A stretch of DNA of 21,593 nucleotides. Origin: CAG-170 sp022779365 (GTDB lineage Bacteria > Bacillota > Clostridia > Oscillospirales > Oscillospiraceae). Under the pieces are notes generated by a model. That model saw only the letters and a list, made by a program, of their open reading frames with translations, was not told the DNA's origin and did not search any database. Below, in pieces: positions 1 through 6,513 of the stretch. Location: contig JALFSI010000002.1 of NCBI GenBank assembly GCA_022779365.1, forward strand, positions 1-21,593, read 5' to 3'. Within the stretch, counting starts at the first letter, position 1, and the number at the start of each line of letters is the position of its first letter. The position numbers were made by a program, and so were the translations under genes.

Positions 1-125
1 AAAAGCTTGAAGAGCTTTTTATAGCGCCAACGGCGCGTCAGATTCTGCATGAGACGGCGCAGCGTGCATTCGCACGATGCGAGTGTGCGTAGCACACGGG
101 ATTCTTGATTAAATATTTTAATCAA
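1..125. repeat. 125-bp terminal direct repeat, left copy
   Basis: The first 125 bases are identical to the last 125 (21469-21593) in the same orientation. The left copy begins at base 1 and the right copy stops at the final base, which is the pattern left by assembler overlap on a circular or repeat-bounded contig, not by two randomly placed repeats. It contains four small hairpins (1-7/13-19, 24-28/32-36, 63-67/72-76, 83-88/92-97) and ends inside a fifth, longer one (100-130). Confidence 0.95.
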
Positions 126-150
126 GAATCAGTATAAAAAGGAGGGCGCA
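1..150 (+). promoter_or_regulatory. Hairpin-rich 5' leader of the OadG-like gene (candidate structured RNA)
   Basis: Five inverted repeats lie in series upstream of the small gene at 153. They are 1-7/13-19 (loop 8-12), 24-28/32-36, 63-67/72-76, 83-88/92-97, and a perfect 14-bp stem at 100-113/117-130 with a 3-base loop. The last stem ends 10 bases before the GGAGG ribosome binding site at 141-145. If the two contig ends are joined, the promoter at 21434-21462 would start a transcript of about 150 bases through this leader. I do not recognise it as any known riboswitch class. It could instead be a dispersed repeat that happens to sit here. Confidence 0.5.
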
Positions 151-152
151 AA

Positions 153-284
153 ATGCACATCAATGTAGAGGCGTTTTTGAGCACGCTGCCCATCATGGGC
201 AAGGGCATGGCGGGCATTTTCATCGTCACGGCGACGATCGTCGTGTGTATGCTCGTGCTGCGAAAACTCGGCAGCAACGATTAG
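153..284 (+). CDS. OadG-like small membrane protein (OadG-related small transporter subunit)
   Basis: This 43-residue protein is preceded by a near-perfect ribosome binding site (GGAGG at 141-145, seven bases before the ATG). It has a short amphipathic start with the stretch FLSTLPIMGKGMAGIF, one predicted membrane helix at about residues 18-37, and a short basic tail ending RKLGSND. This layout matches the small OadG-type gamma subunits of sodium-pumping decarboxylases and the mini-proteins annotated as OadG-related small transporter subunits. Family members are thought to help assemble or anchor a membrane decarboxylase. No alpha or beta decarboxylase subunit occurs in this window, so the gene is an orphan and its partner must be elsewhere. 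It is the only plus-strand gene and is followed at once by its own terminator. Confidence 0.72.
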   Translation: MHINVEAFLSTLPIMGKGMAGIFIVTATIVVCMLVLRKLGSND

Positions 285-296
285 ACGTCAAAGAAG

Positions 297-330
297 CCCG
301 GCAGTTCACAATGAACTGCCGGGGGTTTTT
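297..330 (+). terminator. Rho-independent terminator of the OadG-like gene
   Basis: A perfect 12-bp GC-rich stem (297-308 with 312-323, loop 309-311) is followed by GG and a run of T at 326-330. It lies 12 bases after the stop codon of the small gene and just beyond the stop of the convergent gene on the other strand, so it separates the two. Confidence 0.9.
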
Positions 331-346
331 ATGCGTTTTTACGATT

Positions 347-1189
347 TTACTCTTCCGCTTCGTCCGCGGGCGGCGTATCTGCGCTGCTCGGCGCGTCGGT
401 GATGGTGGGGATGAACGCACGGGCGATCCTGCCCTTGCCGCGGCGCTTGATGTAGAAATAGCCGATCACGCTGAACACCACCGCGCCGATGAAATTGACG
501 AACAGGTCCTCCATTGTGTCGTAAAGCCCGATGTCGAGGTAGCCGCCCAGCCCCAGCTCCTGCCCGTTTACGACGACCGACTCGATGCCGCTGATCGTGA
601 CGGGGATATTCTTGTTCGTGGGGTCGAGCATGACAGACGTAACACTGTGCACCACGGTATCCTTCTGCATATCCCAGTGCAGCAGGCGGTCCGCGCCAAA
701 CTCAAAAAACTCCCACAACACACCCACCGTCATCGAAAAGCAGAACGCCACCAGCGCCACATACACCGGCGAGAGCGTAAATTTGATGTGGCTGTTGCGA
801 TTGAGGATGTCGATGAGTGCAAAGCCCGTCGCCGCGCAGAGAAAGCCCGTCGTCGTGTGGAGCATCGTGTCCCAGTACGGGAAGGTGATGAAGTAGCAGT
901 TCAGCTCGCCGAGGATCTCCGCCGCAAAAATAAACAGCAGGATGATGATCTCCAGCGTAGACGGCAGCTCGATGCCGAAGTTCTGCTGGATAAAAAACGG
1001 CAGCATATACAGCACCAGCACCAGCAGGCAGATGAACGCGCTCTCATACTCCTTGCGGAGGATCGACGAAACAAGCGTCGCCACCACGATCAGCCGCAGC
1101 ACCAGATACACCGCGAACACCGCCGGGCGGCGGCGGGCAGCCTCCCGGATCTGCGGCAGCCGCGCCTCGCGGGATCTCTTTTTCTTCAT
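347..1189 (-). CDS. Multispanning membrane protein, YjdF/DUF2238-like
   Basis: A 280-residue integral membrane protein. The start at 1189 is chosen for the upstream GGAAAGGAG; an open frame continues further upstream but has no such site. There are about six hydrophobic segments (roughly residues 23-42, 49-66, 79-98, 112-129, 141-158 and 228-247) and an acidic, threonine/proline-rich tail. Conserved polar residues lie in or beside the helices: D107 and H111 (WDTMLH), the WEFFEF motif at 159-164, and DTMEDLFVN at 224-232. This set (D..H, WE..E, D...D...N) resembles the YjdF/DUF2238 family, whose function is unknown, and loosely recalls VanZ-like proteins. It lies 89 bases downstream of the AI-2E transporter gene and is probably co-transcribed. 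A small palindrome (GGCGATCGCC) sits just before its ribosome binding site. Confident as a gene; the family assignment is moderate. Confidence 0.7.
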   Translation of the reverse strand: MKKKRSREARLPQIREAARRRPAVFAVYLVLRLIVVATLVSSILRKEYESAFICLLVLVLYMLPFFIQQNFGIELPSTLEIIILLFIFAAEILGELNCYFITFPYWDTMLHTTTGFLCAATGFALIDILNRNSHIKFTLSPVYVALVAFCFSMTVGVLWEFFEFGADRLLHWDMQKDTVVHSVTSVMLDPTNKNIPVTISGIESVVVNGQELGLGGYLDIGLYDTMEDLFVNFIGAVVFSVIGYFYIKRRGKGRIARAFIPTITDAPSSADTPPADEAEE

Positions 1190-1278
1190 ACAAGTGCTCC
1201 TTTCCGGCGATCGCCGACCTCTATTCAGCATGAGCCGCAGGCGGCAAAAGCATACGCCCTGCGGCACGGCAGTTTTTT

Positions 1279-2421
1279 CTATTTTTCTTCTTCCACGTCG
1301 GCTATTTTGGCATTTTTGCGGTCCACCGCCTCGCGCACGAGCGTATAGAGCACCGAGCACGTCGGCACGCTCGCTACCATCCCGGCAACGCCGCCTATGC
1401 CGCCGCCGACCGTGACCGCGATGAGCACCCACAGCCCCGGCAGTCCCACGGATCTTCCGACCACGCGGGGGTAGATGAGGTTGTTGTCGATCTGCTGGAG
1501 GACGACGATGAACACCACGAACCAGACCGCCTGCAAGGGCGAGACAAACAGGATCAGGAACGCGCCCAGCGCCGTACCGAGCAGCGAGCCGAACATCGGA
1601 ATGAGCGCCGTAAACGCGATGAGCACGCTGATGGGCGCGGCATACGGCATTTTCAGCACGCTCATACCGCAAAAGCACAGCGCGCCGAGGATGCTTGCGT
1701 CGAGCATCTGCCCGGAGACAAAGCGGGAGAACGTCTGGTTGACGAGCGCCAGCAGGCGCTGTAAGCGCGCAAACGCCCGCTCCGGCAGCAGCGCGCACAG
1801 AATTTTTCTGCCCTGCGCGCCCAGATGTTCTTTATCCGCCAGAATATACACCGCCGCAGTCAGCGCCACGAGGCTGTTCACCAGCGCCGACACGACCGAG
1901 CTCGTCGCCGAAACGGTCGCACTCACCAGCGCGCCGCCCTGCTTCATCAAAAACGCCGCCGCCTTGGAGATCAGCCCGTCAAGCTGCTCCGACAGCGTGG
2001 GCAGGTCGATCCCCTGCTCCGCCAGCCAAGCGTCCGCCGCCGCGAGCCACGCGCGGGCTTTTTCCGCCGCCTGCGGGATGTAGCTCACGAGCGTACGCAT
2101 CGTGCGCAGCAGCTCCGGCAGGATGATGAGGATGACCAGCGCCACCACGCCCAGCGTAACGAGCACGCTCACAAGCAGGCACACGGCACGCCTTGCCTTG
2201 ACCTTGGGCGCAAACAGCCTGTCCCACAGGCGCTCGAGCGGCTTTAGCAGCTCGTTCATCACGAACGCCAGCACACAACCGAGGAAAACCGGCGAAAACG
2301 CCGCGCGGATGGCGGACCAGAGCGTCAGCGCGCGTTCGGTGTTAAAGCAGACGAATGCGAGCAGCGACGCAAAAATGACCAGCAGGAACAAATTGCGCCT
2401 GCCCCGGCTCGTGCCCTTCAT
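1279..2421 (-). CDS. AI-2E family transporter (UPF0118/PerM-type membrane protein)
   Basis: A 380-residue hydrophobic protein with the usual AI-2E family plan. It has two or three N-terminal membrane helices, including an FLGCVLAFVMNELLKPLE segment, a central soluble stretch rich in leucine and alanine, and a C-terminal block of helices with LIPMFGSLLGTALGAFLIL, a QIDNNLIYPRVVGRSVGLPGL-like segment and a glycine-rich GGGIGGVAG turn. The QxDN...P..VG..VGL pattern is the family hallmark. Members export small solutes; autoinducer-2 export by TqsA and sodium/proton antiport have been reported for some, and the substrate here cannot be predicted. The start at 2421 has only a modest G-rich ribosome site. 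Its apparent promoter is about 300 bases upstream (2728-2756), so the message would carry the long self-complementary leader at 2452-2723. Confidence 0.9.
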   Translation of the reverse strand: MKGTSRGRRNLFLLVIFASLLAFVCFNTERALTLWSAIRAAFSPVFLGCVLAFVMNELLKPLERLWDRLFAPKVKARRAVCLLVSVLVTLGVVALVILIILPELLRTMRTLVSYIPQAAEKARAWLAAADAWLAEQGIDLPTLSEQLDGLISKAAAFLMKQGGALVSATVSATSSVVSALVNSLVALTAAVYILADKEHLGAQGRKILCALLPERAFARLQRLLALVNQTFSRFVSGQMLDASILGALCFCGMSVLKMPYAAPISVLIAFTALIPMFGSLLGTALGAFLILFVSPLQAVWFVVFIVVLQQIDNNLIYPRVVGRSVGLPGLWVLIAVTVGGGIGGVAGMVASVPTCSVLYTLVREAVDRKNAKIADVEEEK

Positions 2422-2451
2422 GCTGCCGCCCCCTTCGCGCCCGATTTGGTT

Positions 2452-2723
2452 GCGTCAGTTGACAAGGGCACACGCGGTTTTTCGCAGGGCAAAACAACGC
2501 CTGGCTGCGTTATCCTCGTTGGTGGGCGACAGCCCACCTGCCTCGTCTGCCTTGCCAGCCGCCGTTTATCCTCCGCGAAAAACTCCGAAGGACTTGCCGG
2601 CACCGCTGGGACGTTGCCTGCAAGGCAGAGGACGCAGGCTTGCTGGCGCAAGTCAAGGACGATAACGCCGCAGGCGGCGTTCCAGCCGCGCCCGCAAGCG
2701 CGCGTGCTCTTGTCAACTGACGC
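2452..2723 (-). repeat. 272-bp fold-back (MITE-like) element in the AI-2E transporter leader
   Basis: The outermost 15 bases at 2452-2466 are the exact reverse complement of 2709-2723, and similarity continues inward (GGGCACACGCG against GAGCACGCGCG). Further in, the AACGCC...GCGTTATC block near 2496-2515 pairs with its counterpart near 2660-2681, and CTGCCTTGCCAGCC near 2547-2560 pairs with CTGCCTTGCAGGC read on the other strand near 2612-2630. Almost the whole unit can fold into one long imperfect rod with side hairpins such as 2522-2538. No transposase or convincing target duplication is visible. The short open frames inside it on both strands have no recognisable domains. It may be a miniature inverted-repeat element or a structured leader RNA. 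Confidence 0.8.
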
Positions 2724-2727
2724 TTTT

Positions 2728-2756
2728 ATTGTAGCAGAAACAAAACCGGCTTGCAA
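2728..2756 (-). promoter_or_regulatory. Sigma-70-type promoter for the AI-2E transporter leader
   Basis: On the minus strand TTGCAA (2751-2756) and TACAAT (2728-2733) are separated by 17 bases. Predicted initiation is near 2721, which is the outer edge of the fold-back element, so the transcript would start with that element. The -35 box lies within the feoB terminator hairpin, a compact arrangement that ends one unit and starts the next. Confidence 0.55.
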
Positions 2757-2774
2757 GCCGCGCCGCAAGCCGGT
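2739..2774 (-). terminator. Terminator of feoAB
   Basis: A perfect 10-bp stem (2765-2774 with 2745-2754) is followed on the minus strand by a T-rich tail beginning TTTTGTTT. It starts 8 bases after the feoB stop codon. Confidence 0.85.
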
Positions 2775-2781
2775 CGAAAAA

Positions 2782-4641
2782 TTATAGAAGCGCGTTTAGA
2801 ATCGCACATAAGATCATGCCCGCCGTCAGCGGCAGCAGCGCCGCCAACAGCATCCATTTCGCGCTGCCCGTCTCGCGCCGGATGGTGAGCAGCGTCGTGC
2901 TGCATGGGCAGTGGAGCACGAAAAATACCATCGTGCAGAGCGTCTGACGTGCCGTCCAGCCACAGGCGGCAAGCGCCGCCGTGACCGGCGCGTCGCCTGT
3001 GAGCGCGCAGCCGCCCGTCAGGATCATCGCGCACAGCGGCAGCACCAGCTCGTTGGCAGGCAGCGCCAGAAGAAACGCCAGAAGCATCGCGCCATTCATG
3101 CCCAAAAATGCGCCCACGGGATCAAGAAACGCCGCTGCTGTGCTGGTCAGCGGCACGCCGCCGGGTCGAATGTTCGCAAGACACCAGATGAGCAGCCCCG
3201 CCGGAGCGGCGACGGCGAGCGCGCGCAGCAGAACGTGCAGCGTCCGATCCAGCAGCGACCGCAGCAGTACCTGCCCGACCTTCGGCATCCGAAACGGCGG
3301 CAGCTCAAGGGCAAACGCGCTCGGCACGCCGCGCAGCGCCGTCCGGCTGAGAAGCCGCGATGCAAGCAGGCTCATTCCCACACCAAGCGCCACCGCCCCC
3401 GTCAGGATCGCCGCTGCCAGCGCGCCGCTTTCCCCTGCGAGCATGCATGCGAGCGCGATGAGTGCCGGAAAGCGCCCGTTGCAGGGCACAAAGCTGTTGG
3501 TCAGGATACCGATGAGCCGCTCGCGCGGCGAGTCGATGATACGGCAGCCCGCCACGCCCGCCGCATTGCAGCCAAAGCCCATGCACGTCGTAAGCGCCTG
3601 CTTGCCGCACGCGCCGCAGCACTGAAAGCAGCGATCGGTCAAAAACGCCAGCCGCGGCAGGTAGCCCACGTCCTCCAAAAGCGTGAAGAGCGGAAAGAAA
3701 ATAGCGACCGGCGGCAGCATCACCGCCACCACCTGCCCGACCGTACCGAACACGCCGTCCACCAGCGCGCCGGTGAGCCACTCCGGCAGCCCGCACGCCA
3801 CCGCTGCCCGCCGCAGCGCCGCGCCCAGCGCGGTAAACGCGCGCTGCAAAAGCTGTGACGGGACATTCGCGCCTCGGATCGTCAGCCACAGCACGCCGAA
3901 CAGCATCGCCGCCAGCGCCAGCCATCCGACCCGACCCGTGAGCACCCGATCCGCCCGCCGCTGCCGCGTCTCAGCGGCGCTCGGCGTGGACATCGTCACC
4001 GTGTCCGCAAGCTGCGCCGCGCGTGTGACCTGGCGGCAGATCGTGCATTCGTCCACCCCGTCGTCCGGCAGCGTTCCTCCATGCGGCAGTGACTCTTCGC
4101 CCTCGATCACGCCGCGCACGCGCGCCTTGAGCGTATCCAGCCCCTCCGCGCGCCCCGCCGCCATCGGCACGACCGGCACGCCGAGCAGCCGCTCGAGCCG
4201 CTCACAGTCGATCCGCAGCCCGCGCTTTCGTGCCTCATCCATCAGATTGATGCACAAAACGACCTCACGGCACACGGTCAGCACCTGTAACGCCAGCGTC
4301 AGGCTGCGTGCAAGGCACGTTGCGTCGCACACCACGATCACGCAGTCCGCGTGCCCGGTGCGCAGGTAGTCCGTCGCCACGTGCTCCTCCTCAGAGCGGC
4401 TGTGCAGCGAATACGTCCCCGGCAGGTCGGCGACCACATAGCCGCAGCCATCATATACAAAGCGCCCCTGCGCCAGCGCGACCGTTTTGCCCGCCCAGTT
4501 GCCGGTGTGCTGCCGCAGCCCTGTAAGCGCATTAAACAGCGTGCTTTTGCCGACATTCGGGTTGCCGACGAGCGCCAGAACGCGGTCATTCGGGTCGAGC
4601 TTTTTTGCGCGCGGCAGCGCGTCCGGCGTCCTCACCGGCAT
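2782..4641 (-). CDS. feoB: Ferrous iron transport protein B
   Basis: A 619-residue membrane GTPase that takes up Fe2+. The N-terminal G domain is intact: G1 GNPNVGKST (26-34), the G2 region TGNWAGKTV (46-54), G3 DLPG (72-75) and G4 NLMD (132-135). A short helical linker leads to the transmembrane part, which carries the two Gate-type repeats and the conserved cysteine segments CMGFGCNAAGVAGC and NSFVPCNGRFP, with HCPCSTTL near the C-terminus. The length is somewhat under the usual 650-750 because the cytosolic linker is short and there is no C-terminal FeoC-like extension. The start at 4641 lies inside the end of feoA (10-base overlap), so translation is probably coupled. An upstream extension of this frame overlaps feoA and is not credible as protein. 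No feoC gene follows. Confidence 0.97.
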   Translation of the reverse strand: MPVRTPDALPRAKKLDPNDRVLALVGNPNVGKSTLFNALTGLRQHTGNWAGKTVALAQGRFVYDGCGYVVADLPGTYSLHSRSEEEHVATDYLRTGHADCVIVVCDATCLARSLTLALQVLTVCREVVLCINLMDEARKRGLRIDCERLERLLGVPVVPMAAGRAEGLDTLKARVRGVIEGEESLPHGGTLPDDGVDECTICRQVTRAAQLADTVTMSTPSAAETRQRRADRVLTGRVGWLALAAMLFGVLWLTIRGANVPSQLLQRAFTALGAALRRAAVACGLPEWLTGALVDGVFGTVGQVVAVMLPPVAIFFPLFTLLEDVGYLPRLAFLTDRCFQCCGACGKQALTTCMGFGCNAAGVAGCRIIDSPRERLIGILTNSFVPCNGRFPALIALACMLAGESGALAAAILTGAVALGVGMSLLASRLLSRTALRGVPSAFALELPPFRMPKVGQVLLRSLLDRTLHVLLRALAVAAPAGLLIWCLANIRPGGVPLTSTAAAFLDPVGAFLGMNGAMLLAFLLALPANELVLPLCAMILTGGCALTGDAPVTAALAACGWTARQTLCTMVFFVLHCPCSTTLLTIRRETGSAKWMLLAALLPLTAGMILCAILNALL

Positions 4642-4871
4642 ACGCTGACCTCCACGCGTGCCGCGTCGCACTGCCGCAGCGCGAGCACCGCGCCGCGCAC
4701 GAGATACGCGGCGGGGCTGCCCGTTGGCGCGCGCAGCACGCACTCCGCCCGCGTCCCCGGCACAAGCCCCAGCTCCAAAAGCCGCCTGCGCATTGCGCCG
4801 TCCAGCCCCAGCGTGCATATCACGCCGCCCTCACCGACCGCAAGCTGCCCCAACGTCCGCACCTGTTCCAT
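4632..4871 (-). CDS. feoA: Ferrous iron transport protein A
   Basis: A 79-residue protein of the FeoA family, a small SH3-like beta-barrel that binds or regulates FeoB at the inner face of the membrane. The family signature MRRRLLELGLVPGT lies at residues 27-40, followed by a basic/hydrophobic barrel strand region (YLVRGAVLALR) and a terminal strand ending EVSVCR. Length is typical. The start at 4871 is supported by GGGAGTGG about ten bases upstream. It is the first gene of the feoAB operon and its end overlaps the start of feoB by 10 bases. Iron-dependent control is expected from the family, but no classical Fur box is seen; a short inverted repeat at 4962-4982 upstream could be an operator. 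Confidence 0.95.
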   Translation of the reverse strand: MEQVRTLGQLAVGEGGVICTLGLDGAMRRRLLELGLVPGTRAECVLRAPTGSPAAYLVRGAVLALRQCDAARVEVSVCR

Positions 4872-4961
4872 AAACGTCCACTCCCCGCAGCAATTTCTAC
4901 GACCAGAATATGAGCATTCGCGCAGTTTCGTGACACGGCGGTAGTATATTCTGTGCGCATT

Positions 4962-4982
4962 CCCCTACGCATATGTTAGGGG
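4962..4982. promoter_or_regulatory. Inverted repeat upstream of feoA, possible operator
   Basis: CCCCTA at 4962-4967 is repeated in inverted orientation as TAGGGG at 4977-4982, nine bases apart. A TATACT that could act as a -10 box for feoA lies about 20 bases closer to the gene on the minus strand, but no good -35 box pairs with it. The sequence does not match Fur or DtxR/IdeR consensus sites. The rest of 4872-5037 shows nothing else I can support. Confidence 0.3.
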
Positions 4983-5037
4983 AGGGAATCTGCCCTGTCC
5001 TCCGTTTCTTTTGAGGCAGCGCCGATTTGCACAAGCG

Positions 5038-5158
5038 CCTTGGCTCTCCCTCTGGGAGAGCTGTCAGCGAAGCTGACTGAGAGGGTCGTCGGTCAGTCAT
5101 TGCTTACCCTCTCCGTCCTCGCTGTGCTCGGACACCTCTCCCAAAGGGAGAGGCAAGG
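5038..5158. repeat. 121-bp MITE-like inverted-repeat element
   Basis: The left arm begins CCTTGGCTCTCCCTCTGGGA and the right arm, read on the other strand, begins CCTTGCCTCTCCCTTTGGGA. Each arm contains its own small hairpin (CTCTCCC...GGGAGAG), and both end in GAGAGGGT near the centre. The left arm carries the CTGTCAGCGAAGCTGACTGA hairpin. I know this arrangement as a frequently dispersed non-coding repeat in Oscillospirales genomes. There is no coding capacity and no clear target-site duplication. Confidence 0.8.
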
Positions 5159-5191
5159 GTGCATGCAAATACTGTTTCTGCTACGCGTAAT

Positions 5192-5219
5192 GATTCATGA
5201 TTCACGATTCATCATTCAT
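5192..5219. repeat. Four-unit 7-bp tandem repeat
   Basis: Four consecutive heptamers, GATTCAT, GATTCAC, GATTCAT and CATTCAT, lie between the MITE-like element and the terminator of the next gene. They have no coding role. Confidence 0.8.
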
Positions 5220-5225
5220 GAACGA

Positions 5226-5261
5226 ACCAGCGCCCCAAGGCGGCTGCCTCGGGGCGCTGGT
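5226..5261 (-). terminator. Putative terminator of the MalY/PatB-type gene
   Basis: A perfect 11-bp stem (5226-5236 with 5251-5261) whose loop can pair further (AGGC with GCCT) lies 7 bases after the stop codon. The following minus-strand bases (TTCGTTCATG) are only moderately T-rich, so termination may be incomplete. Confidence 0.6.
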
Positions 5262-5268
5262 GCTTACT

Positions 5269-6435
5269 TTATGCTCTTCCCATTGCCTTCAGCTCGCGGG
5301 CGATGGCAGTTACGGCGGTCTGCACGTTTTCGCGGCTTGTGGCGAGGTTCAAGCGGACCATCGTCTGTCCGCTTTTGCCGAACCAGCGCCCGTAATCCAC
5401 CGCCAGACGGCAGCGGTGCTGGAAAAAGTCCTCCAGCTCCGCCGGGGCGAGGTACGCGCCGAGGTCGATCCACATAAGGTATGTGCCCTGCAATTCCGAC
5501 ACCACTGCCTGCGGAAGCTGCCCGGTAAGGGCGTCGCGCGCAAAGGTATAATTCTCCCAAACGGTCTGCTTCAGCTCGTCAAACCATGCCGCGCCGCCGC
5601 GATACGCTGCCTCGGCGGCGACGTAGCCGAACATACTGCCGTTCGTCATGGCGAGCGTCTTTTGCAGCGCGTCGAACTGCTGCCGCAGCCCTTCGTCGGG
5701 GATAATGACGAACGCATTCTGACAGCCGGCGAGATTAAAGGTCTTGCTCGGCGCCATGAGCGTGACGAGGATGTCGTCATAGCTGCCCACGGTCGCGGCG
5801 CAGTGGTGCGTATACGGCTCGAACACGAAGTCGTTGTGGATCTCGTCGGCGATGACCTTCACGTCGTGCGCCTTGCAGATGTCCAGCATCCGCCGCAGCT
5901 CCTCGCTCATCCACACGCGTCCGACCGGGTTATGCGGCGAGCAGAGGATGAACGCGCGAACGTCGTTTTCCACAATATCGCGCTCGAATTTCTCAAAATC
6001 GACCGAATACGCGCCGCCGTCGTTCACAAGATCGCACTCGATGAGCCGCCGGTCGTTGTTTCGCACGGCGTTTGCAAACGGATAATACACCGGCGAGAGA
6101 ATGATGACGGCGTCCTGCACCTCGGTGAGCATCTGCACGAGCAGATTCAGCCCCGTCACCACGCCCGGTGTAAAGCGCAGCCACTTGCGGTCCACAGCGT
6201 AGCCGTGACGCTCCCACTGCCAGTCCGCAAATGCGGTGTAGTAGCCCTCGGGCGGGATATTGTAGCCGAACACGCCCTCGTCCACCAGCCGCGCCAGCGC
6301 CTGACGCACGCACGGGGCAGTCTTGAAGTCCATATCCGCGACCCACATTCCGAGCAGCCCGTTCTCGCCGAACGTCTTTTCCTGCCCGTCCCATTTTTCG
6401 CTGCCCGTGCCGCGGCGATCCACATATTCCAGCAT
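5269..6435 (-). CDS. MalY/PatB-type PLP-dependent C-S beta-lyase (aminotransferase class I/II fold)
   Basis: A 388-residue fold-type I PLP enzyme. Family marks are MWVADMDF near the N-terminus (30-37), FGYNIPP (56-62), the SPHNPVGRVW loop (166-175), ADEIHNDF with the PLP-binding Asp197, and the Schiff-base lysine K231 in APSKTFNLAG. This combination is specific to the MalY/PatB subgroup, which cleaves cystathionine or other cysteine conjugates to a thiol, pyruvate and ammonia. Some members also modulate transcription factors (MalY on MalT). Length is typical. The start at 6435 follows AGGAGGGAGC. The gene is probably transcribed alone or by read-through from the GGGtGRT gene 78 bases upstream. 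A sulfur-releasing lyase next to an iron-sulfur scaffold operon is suggestive, but the link is inference. Confidence 0.9.
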   Translation of the reverse strand: MLEYVDRRGTGSEKWDGQEKTFGENGLLGMWVADMDFKTAPCVRQALARLVDEGVFGYNIPPEGYYTAFADWQWERHGYAVDRKWLRFTPGVVTGLNLLVQMLTEVQDAVIILSPVYYPFANAVRNNDRRLIECDLVNDGGAYSVDFEKFERDIVENDVRAFILCSPHNPVGRVWMSEELRRMLDICKAHDVKVIADEIHNDFVFEPYTHHCAATVGSYDDILVTLMAPSKTFNLAGCQNAFVIIPDEGLRQQFDALQKTLAMTNGSMFGYVAAEAAYRGGAAWFDELKQTVWENYTFARDALTGQLPQAVVSELQGTYLMWIDLGAYLAPAELEDFFQHRCRLAVDYGRWFGKSGQTMVRLNLATSRENVQTAVTAIARELKAMGRA

Positions 6436-6464
6436 TTTGCTCCCTCCTGTTTAAGAGATACAGA

Positions 6465-6489
6465 CAGAGCGGCCCGAAAAGCCGCTCTG
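6465..6489 (-). terminator. Inverted repeat between the GGGtGRT and MalY-type genes (possible terminator)
   Basis: CAGAGCGGC at 6465-6473 pairs perfectly with 6481-6489 around a 7-base loop. On the minus strand it is followed by TCTGTATCTC, a weak T tail. It lies 24 bases after the GGGtGRT stop codon and may be a partial terminator. Confidence 0.5.
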
Positions 6490-6513
6490 CTGTGTATATT
6501 ATTGAAGTGAGAA

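Noticed and set aside
100..130. The 31-base palindrome as a dif or phage attachment site
   Set aside because: It does not resemble dif-type XerC/XerD arms, and no recombinase gene is present in the window.
2418..2787. Short open frames of about 70-190 codons on both strands across the fold-back element
   Set aside because: They arise from the self-complementary repeat, have no matching family, and include antisense of the repeat arms; coding is unlikely.
5038..5261. A CRISPR array from the repeated heptamers and hairpins
   Set aside because: Units are only 7 bases, contiguous without spacers, and no cas gene is nearby.
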